Positions 59,872 through 64,000 of a stretch of 64,000 nucleotides of DNA are shown piece by piece; the stretch's first letter is position 1, and the number at the start of each line of letters is the position of its first letter. The stretch is from positions 68,433 through 132,432 of the forward strand of contig CAXTVQ010000002.1 of the NCBI GenBank assembly GCA_964247705.1. The letters are read 5' to 3'. The notes below the pieces were generated by a model. That model was not told the DNA's origin. It saw only the letters and a program-made list of their open reading frames with translations, and made no database searches. The stretch is from LMUY01 sp964247705 (GTDB lineage: Bacteria; Pseudomonadota; Alphaproteobacteria; Acetobacterales; Acetobacteraceae). A program made the translations under genes and the position numbers.

Positions 59872-60320
59872 TACGCGGCTTCCCCTTGAGTCTGAGCCAC
59901 TGCCTCTACGGCCGGCCGACGCGACGTCGGGCGCGGCGTCGGCGCAGGCGCCTGCTTCTCCGAGACCACGATCTTCAGATGGCTGAACCACTTCTCGATG
60001 CGAGAAGAGCGGCCACGGCCACGCGCCATGAACCGCTTCATGACGATCGACTTTCCGACTTCGGCGCGCGTGACATAAAGCTGATCGACATCGAGTTGAT
60101 GGTTGTTCTCGGCATTGGCGATGGCGCTCTCGAGCGTCTTGCGGACTTGCTGGGCAATACGGCGCTTGCTGAACGTGAGCGTCGCCACGGCTTGCCCAGC
60201 CGGCAAATTGCGGATCATCCCGGCTACCAAGTTCAACTTGCGCGGGCTGATACGGATGTTGCTCAGGATCGCCTGCGCCTCGGTTTCGGCCAAGGTGCGT
60301 GGGTGCTTCGGCTTGCTCAT
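59871..60320 (-). CDS. rplV: 50S ribosomal protein L22 with C-terminal extension
   Basis: L22 lines the exit tunnel with a long hairpin. The 149-residue protein has ARGRGRSSRIEKWFSHLKIVVSE as its hairpin/strand region. The usual L22 ends about here at 110-120 residues; a further 30-residue Pro/Ala/Gln-rich tail follows. Overlaps rpsS by 4 bp and rpsC by one base. Confidence 0.96.
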   Translation of the reverse strand: MSKPKHPRTLAETEAQAILSNIRISPRKLNLVAGMIRNLPAGQAVATLTFSKRRIAQQVRKTLESAIANAENNHQLDVDQLYVTRAEVGKSIVMKRFMARGRGRSSRIEKWFSHLKIVVSEKQAPAPTPRPTSRRPAVEAVAQTQGEAA

Positions 60321-60595
60321 CCCCGCTTCGCCTTCTTGTCCGAGGAATGGCCGGTGAAGGTGCGGGTCGGCGAGAACTCGCCGAACTTGTGGCCGACCAT
60401 GTTCTCGTTCACCTGCACGGGTAGGAATTTATGCCCGTTGTAGACGCCGAACGTCAGTCCCACGAACTGCGGCAGAATCGTCGAGCGGCGCGACCAGATC
60501 TTGATGATCTCGCTGCGGCCCGACGCGCGGGACGCTTCGGCCTTGCCTAGGAGGTACCCATCGACGAACGGGCCTTTCCAGGTAGAGCGTGCCAT
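60317..60595 (-). CDS. rpsS: 30S ribosomal protein S19
   Basis: S19 is in the small-subunit head. The 92-residue protein begins MARSTWKGPFVDGYLLGKAE and contains RRSTILPQFVGLTFGVYNGHKFLPV and FSPTRTFTGHSSDKKAKRG. Confidence 0.97.
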   Translation of the reverse strand: MARSTWKGPFVDGYLLGKAEASRASGRSEIIKIWSRRSTILPQFVGLTFGVYNGHKFLPVQVNENMVGHKFGEFSPTRTFTGHSSDKKAKRG

Positions 60596-60596
60596 A

Positions 60597-61430
60597 TCAG
60601 TGCTTCCCCTTCGGACGGCGCCGGATGATCAAGCGATCGGTCCGCTTGTTGCCGCGCGTCTTGTAGCCCTTGGTCGGCTTGCCCCACGGCGTAACCGGGT
60701 GCCGGCCACCCGATGTGCGGCCTTCGCCGCCGCCATGCGGATGGTCGACCGGGTTCATCACGACGCCACGGTTATGCGGGCGGCGGCCCAGCCAGCGGTT
60801 ACGCCCAGCCTTGCCAAGCGACTGGTTCTGATTGTCCGGGTTGGACACGGCGCCCACGGTCGCCATGCACTCGGCACGCACGATGCGCAACTCGCCCGAG
60901 GTCAGCTTGATCTGCGCGTAGCCTGCATCCTTGCCGACCAATTGGGCGAACGTTCCTGCGGCGCGCGCCATCTTACCGCCGGCGCCGACCTTCATCTCGA
61001 TATTATGGATGATCGTGCCAACCGGGATCGCGCCCATCGGCATCGCGTTGCCGGGCTTGATGTCTACCTTCTGCCCAGCCACCACCGTGTCGCCGGTCTT
61101 GAGCCGCTGCGGCGCGAGAATATAGGCAAGTTCGTTGTCTTCGTAGCGCACCAAGGCAATGAACGCCGAGCGGTTCGGGTCATATTCGAGCCGTTCGACC
61201 TTGCCTGGCACGCCGAACTTGCGCCGCTTGAAATCGACATAGCGATAGGACTGCTTGTGCCCGCCGCCACGGAAGAAACTCGTCGTGCGGCCATGGTTGT
61301 TGCGGCCACCCGTCTTGTTCTTGCCCTCGGTCAGCGTCTTGACCGGCTTGCCCTTCCAGAGCTCGCTGCGGTCGATCAGCACCGTGCCGCGAAGGCTTTG
61401 GGTGACCGGCTTGAATTGCTTGAGTGCCAT
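60597..61430 (-). CDS. rplB: 50S ribosomal protein L2
   Basis: L2 is required for subunit association and peptidyl transfer. The 277-residue protein has GRNNHGRTTSFFRGGGHKQSYRYVDF and the conserved GVVMNPVDHPHGGGEGRTSGGRHPVTPWG with the functional His region. Confidence 0.98.
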   Translation of the reverse strand: MALKQFKPVTQSLRGTVLIDRSELWKGKPVKTLTEGKNKTGGRNNHGRTTSFFRGGGHKQSYRYVDFKRRKFGVPGKVERLEYDPNRSAFIALVRYEDNELAYILAPQRLKTGDTVVAGQKVDIKPGNAMPMGAIPVGTIIHNIEMKVGAGGKMARAAGTFAQLVGKDAGYAQIKLTSGELRIVRAECMATVGAVSNPDNQNQSLGKAGRNRWLGRRPHNRGVVMNPVDHPHGGGEGRTSGGRHPVTPWGKPTKGYKTRGNKRTDRLIIRRRPKGKH

Positions 61431-61441
61431 CGTCTACGCCC

Positions 61442-61783
61442 TCATCCGAGCCGCGCGGAGAAGTCGATCGACTGCCCCGGCGTCAACTGAACGACCGCCT
61501 TCTTGACGTCCGAACGTACGCCCGGCCGACCTTTGAAGCGCTTCGTCTTGCCTTTCTGGATCAGCGTGTTCACGCTGACCACCATCACGCCGAACAGTTC
61601 TTCAACCGCGCGCTTGATCTCAGGCTTGGTGGCCTCCATCGACACGCGGAACACAACCTGGTTTTTGTCGCCGAGGTTGGTCGCCTTCTCCGTGATGACA
61701 GGGGCGCGGATGATGTTGAACATCGTCTCGCGAGACATGGTGGCGGCCTTCTTACGGGCGACCAGGACCTGCGCCGCGCTCAT
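61442..61783 (-). CDS. rplW: 50S ribosomal protein L23
   Basis: L23 docks trigger factor and signal recognition particle at the tunnel exit. The 113-residue protein contains IIRAPVITEKATNLGDKNQVVFRV and KPEIKRAVEELFGVMVVSVNTL. ATG 61783 overlaps the rplD stop (ATGA). The first 15 residues precede the conserved MSRETMFNIIRAP, so ATG 61738 is an alternative start. Confidence 0.96.
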   Translation of the reverse strand: MSAAQVLVARKKAATMSRETMFNIIRAPVITEKATNLGDKNQVVFRVSMEATKPEIKRAVEELFGVMVVSVNTLIQKGKTKRFKGRPGVRSDVKKAVVQLTPGQSIDFSARLG

Positions 61784-62556
61784 GCCGCGCTCCCCCCAGC
61801 TTCGACCGGCGGCTCGGAATGGACCACCGGATCGGCCCCCTCCGTCATCGGCACGAGGTCTTCGCCCCCGGCCTCCCCGGCAACGGACTGCCCGCTGACC
61901 GGCGCGCCAGCCACAACACGGCCGTTCGCCGCGTCCGTACCCGTCAACCGCGCCTCGAGTGCCGCAACACCAGCCGTGGTGATGGCCAACACATCGTGGT
62001 TCAAAATGTCGTAGACGTTCGCTCCGCCCGTCGGCAGAACGTCCACCCGGTGCAGGTTGGCAGACGCCTGCAGGAACGTCGCGTCCACTGCCGCATCCAC
62101 CACCAGCACCGACGTCCAACCCAAGGCACCCAGCTTCAGCTTCAGAGCCTTGGTCTTGCCATCGCCACCGGACGCCGCGTCGAGTACGACAAGCTTGCCC
62201 TCCAGCGCCTTCTGCGACAGCGCGCTGATTAGGCCCAACCGGCGAACCTTCTTCGGCAGGTCATAGCCATGGTCCCGCACAACCGGGCCATGGACCCGTC
62301 CACCGGTGCGGAATTGTGGGGCGCGCAACGAGCCTTGGCGAGCGTTGCCCGTGCCCTTCTGCTTATACGGCTTCTTCGTCGTGCCGGAGACTTCGCCCAT
62401 ACCCTTGGTCGAGTGCGTGCCAGCGCGCCGCTTCGCCAACTGCCAGTGCACGACCCGGGCCATGATGTCCGCGCGCGGTGCCTGGCCGAAGATTGCATCC
62501 GGCAGTTCGTGCTGGCCGGCCGAGCCGTTATCCAGCGTCTTGATCTCAACTTGCAT
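61780..62556 (-). CDS. rplD: 50S ribosomal protein L4 with long C-terminal tail
   Basis: L4 lines the exit tunnel and in some bacteria autoregulates the S10 operon. The 258-residue protein has KRRAGTHSTKGMGEVSGTTKKPYKQKGTGNARQGSLRAPQFRTGG and GRVHGPVVRDHGYDLPKKVRRL. L4 normally ends after about 205-210 residues; here an acidic, Gly/Ala/Pro-rich tail of about 48 residues follows. ATG 62556 overlaps rplC by 11 bp. Confidence 0.96.
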   Translation of the reverse strand: MQVEIKTLDNGSAGQHELPDAIFGQAPRADIMARVVHWQLAKRRAGTHSTKGMGEVSGTTKKPYKQKGTGNARQGSLRAPQFRTGGRVHGPVVRDHGYDLPKKVRRLGLISALSQKALEGKLVVLDAASGGDGKTKALKLKLGALGWTSVLVVDAAVDATFLQASANLHRVDVLPTGGANVYDILNHDVLAITTAGVAALEARLTGTDAANGRVVAGAPVSGQSVAGEAGGEDLVPMTEGADPVVHSEPPVEAGGSAA

Positions 62557-63286
62557 CGTGCGACGTCTCCACCGGCGCAGACTCCGGCGCGGGTTCCGCA
62601 TTCACCACCGCCGTCGCCAGGAAGCCGGCAGGCATTGGCGCGTCGGCATGCACCGACTTCTTGATCGCATCGCGAACCCGGACGAACTCGCCCTTGCTGC
62701 CTGGCACCGCACCGCGAACCATCAGCAGGCCCTTATCCGCGTCGACCGCGGCAATCTGCAGGTTCAGCGTGGTGACGCGCTCAACGCCGAGATGGCCTGC
62801 CATCTTCTTGTTCTTGAACGTCTTACCCGGATCCTGGCGGTTGCCCGTGGAGCCGTGCGACCGGTGGGACACCGACACGCCGTGCGACGCTTCCAAACCG
62901 CGGAAGTTCCACCGTTTCATCCCGCCGGCAAACCCTTTGCCCTTGGTGATGCCACAGACATCGACCATCTGGCCGACCACGAAATGCGCAGCCGACAAAG
63001 TCTGCCCGGTTTCGAGCGTGGCATCCGGGGTGACCCGGAACTCGGTAAGCCGCTTCTTCGGCTCAACCTTCAGCCGGGCATAATGGCCCTTGTTCGGGTT
63101 GGTGACGTTCTTCACCTTGGCGCGGCCCCAACCGAGTTGCACGGCGCTGTAGCCGTCACGCTCCGGCGTGCGGACTTCCACCACCTGCACCTGGTCCAGG
63201 TGCAAAACCGTGACGGGCACGTGAGTGCCGTCTTCCTTGAACAGCCGGGTCATGCCCAGCTTCTTGGCGATCAAGCCGGTACGCAT
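62546..63286 (-). CDS. rplC: 50S ribosomal protein L3
   Basis: L3 helps shape the peptidyl transferase centre. The 246-residue protein begins MRTGLIAKKLGMTRLFKEDG and has GITKGKGFAGGMKRWNFRGLEASHGVSVSHRSHGSTG and GVERVTTLNLQI. A 25-residue acidic tail extends beyond the usual end. Confidence 0.97.
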   Translation of the reverse strand: MRTGLIAKKLGMTRLFKEDGTHVPVTVLHLDQVQVVEVRTPERDGYSAVQLGWGRAKVKNVTNPNKGHYARLKVEPKKRLTEFRVTPDATLETGQTLSAAHFVVGQMVDVCGITKGKGFAGGMKRWNFRGLEASHGVSVSHRSHGSTGNRQDPGKTFKNKKMAGHLGVERVTTLNLQIAAVDADKGLLMVRGAVPGSKGEFVRVRDAIKKSVHADAPMPAGFLATAVVNAEPAPESAPVETSHDAS

Positions 63287-63297
63287 CGCATCCGTCC

Positions 63298-63606
63298 TTA
63301 GAGCTTGATCTCGACGTCCACGCCACTGGCGAGGTCGAGCTTCATGAGCGCGTCCACCGTCTGTGGCGTGGGCTCGACGATGTCGAGGAGGCGGCGATGG
63401 GTCCGAATTTCGAACTGCTCGCGGCTCTTCTTGTCCACGTGCGGCGAGCGGTTCACGGTGAACCGCTCGATATGCGTCGGCAGCGGGATCGGACCCCGAA
63501 CCCGCGCACCCGTACGCTTCGCCGTGTTCACGATCTCCCGCGTGCTGTTATCCAGCACACGGTGATCGTACGCCTTGAGGCGAATGCGGATGTTTTGGTT
63601 GTCCAT
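63298..63606 (-). CDS. rpsJ: 30S ribosomal protein S10
   Basis: S10 (NusE) works in the small subunit and in transcription antitermination. The 102-residue protein has IRIRLKAYDHRVLDNSTREIVNTAKRTGA and GPIPLPTHIERFTVNRSPHVDKKSREQFEIRTH. It follows tuf by 44 bp, a normal arrangement. Confidence 0.97.
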   Translation of the reverse strand: MDNQNIRIRLKAYDHRVLDNSTREIVNTAKRTGARVRGPIPLPTHIERFTVNRSPHVDKKSREQFEIRTHRRLLDIVEPTPQTVDALMKLDLASGVDVEIKL

Positions 63607-63650
63607 CGTACTTTCTCGTTCGCGGTCCTGCGCTTGTTTGCCTGGCGGCC

Positions 63651-64000
<350 letters not shown>

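Overview
The window is high-GC bacterial chromosome, most likely from the Acetobacteraceae (Rhodospirillales, Alphaproteobacteria). Pointers are the overall composition, the sdhE-mfd pair, an ATP12-family F1 assembly chaperone, the chimeric malic enzyme, and the alphaproteobacterial style of the ribosomal proteins. The assignment rests on gene content and style; no database search was possible. Both ends cut through genes: mfd on the left and tuf on the right. A run of 100 N lies at 42252-42351.

Layout. Positions 1-1573 hold mfd (partial) and sdhE. Positions 1574-17002 are an accessory-looking stretch: a 1476-residue CheB-CheR-PAS-kinase-receiver-receiver-LuxR fusion protein, a divergent small response-regulator cluster, an Nramp-type metal transporter, a universal stress protein, a sulfite-oxidase-family enzyme, and an amide/urea-type ABC uptake operon (binding protein, LivH, a LivM-LivG fusion, LivF) followed by a nitrilase-family amidohydrolase and a hotdog thioesterase. 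recG follows at 17003. Positions 19115-34592 are a second accessory region: a divergent flavoprotein/ATP-grasp pair, a PrpB-like lyase, an orphan coxG-coxD pair, and an aromatic-acid catabolic neighbourhood. The last contains an AAHS-type transporter, two paralogous 4,5-dihydroxyphthalate-decarboxylase-like proteins, a class II aldolase-family protein, 3-hydroxybenzoate 6-hydroxylase, a MarR regulator and gentisate 1,2-dioxygenase. Two tandem exported ferritin-like proteins and a GspC-like periplasmic protein sit inside it.

Positions 34599-49187 are mainly housekeeping: pyrF, a nucleoside deaminase, phosphomannomutase, galU, the malic enzyme, tRNA-Leu(GAG), lipB, acylphosphatase, the ATP12 chaperone, an AsmA-like protein, rluC-type pseudouridine synthase and rarA. 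Two small exported proteins flank the assembly gap. From 49192 to the right edge runs the S10-spc-alpha ribosomal protein supercluster on the minus strand (tuf, rpsJ through rplQ, including secY, adk and rpoA), densely packed with many start/stop overlaps.

How the parts connect. 3-Hydroxybenzoate hydroxylase and gentisate dioxygenase would convert 3-hydroxybenzoate to maleylpyruvate under a MarR repressor; the later gentisate-pathway enzymes are not in the window. The amide ABC transporter and nitrilase-family enzyme plausibly import and hydrolyse an amide-type nitrogen source. The most unusual observations are the apparent ATA start codon of pyrF, a 51-bp two-hairpin repeat that both encodes the end of PyrF and sits between rplO and secY, a 17-bp tandem repeat at the assembly gap, the wide separation of recG from sdhE-mfd, the paired decarboxylase-like paralogues, and the tandem ferritin-like exported proteins.
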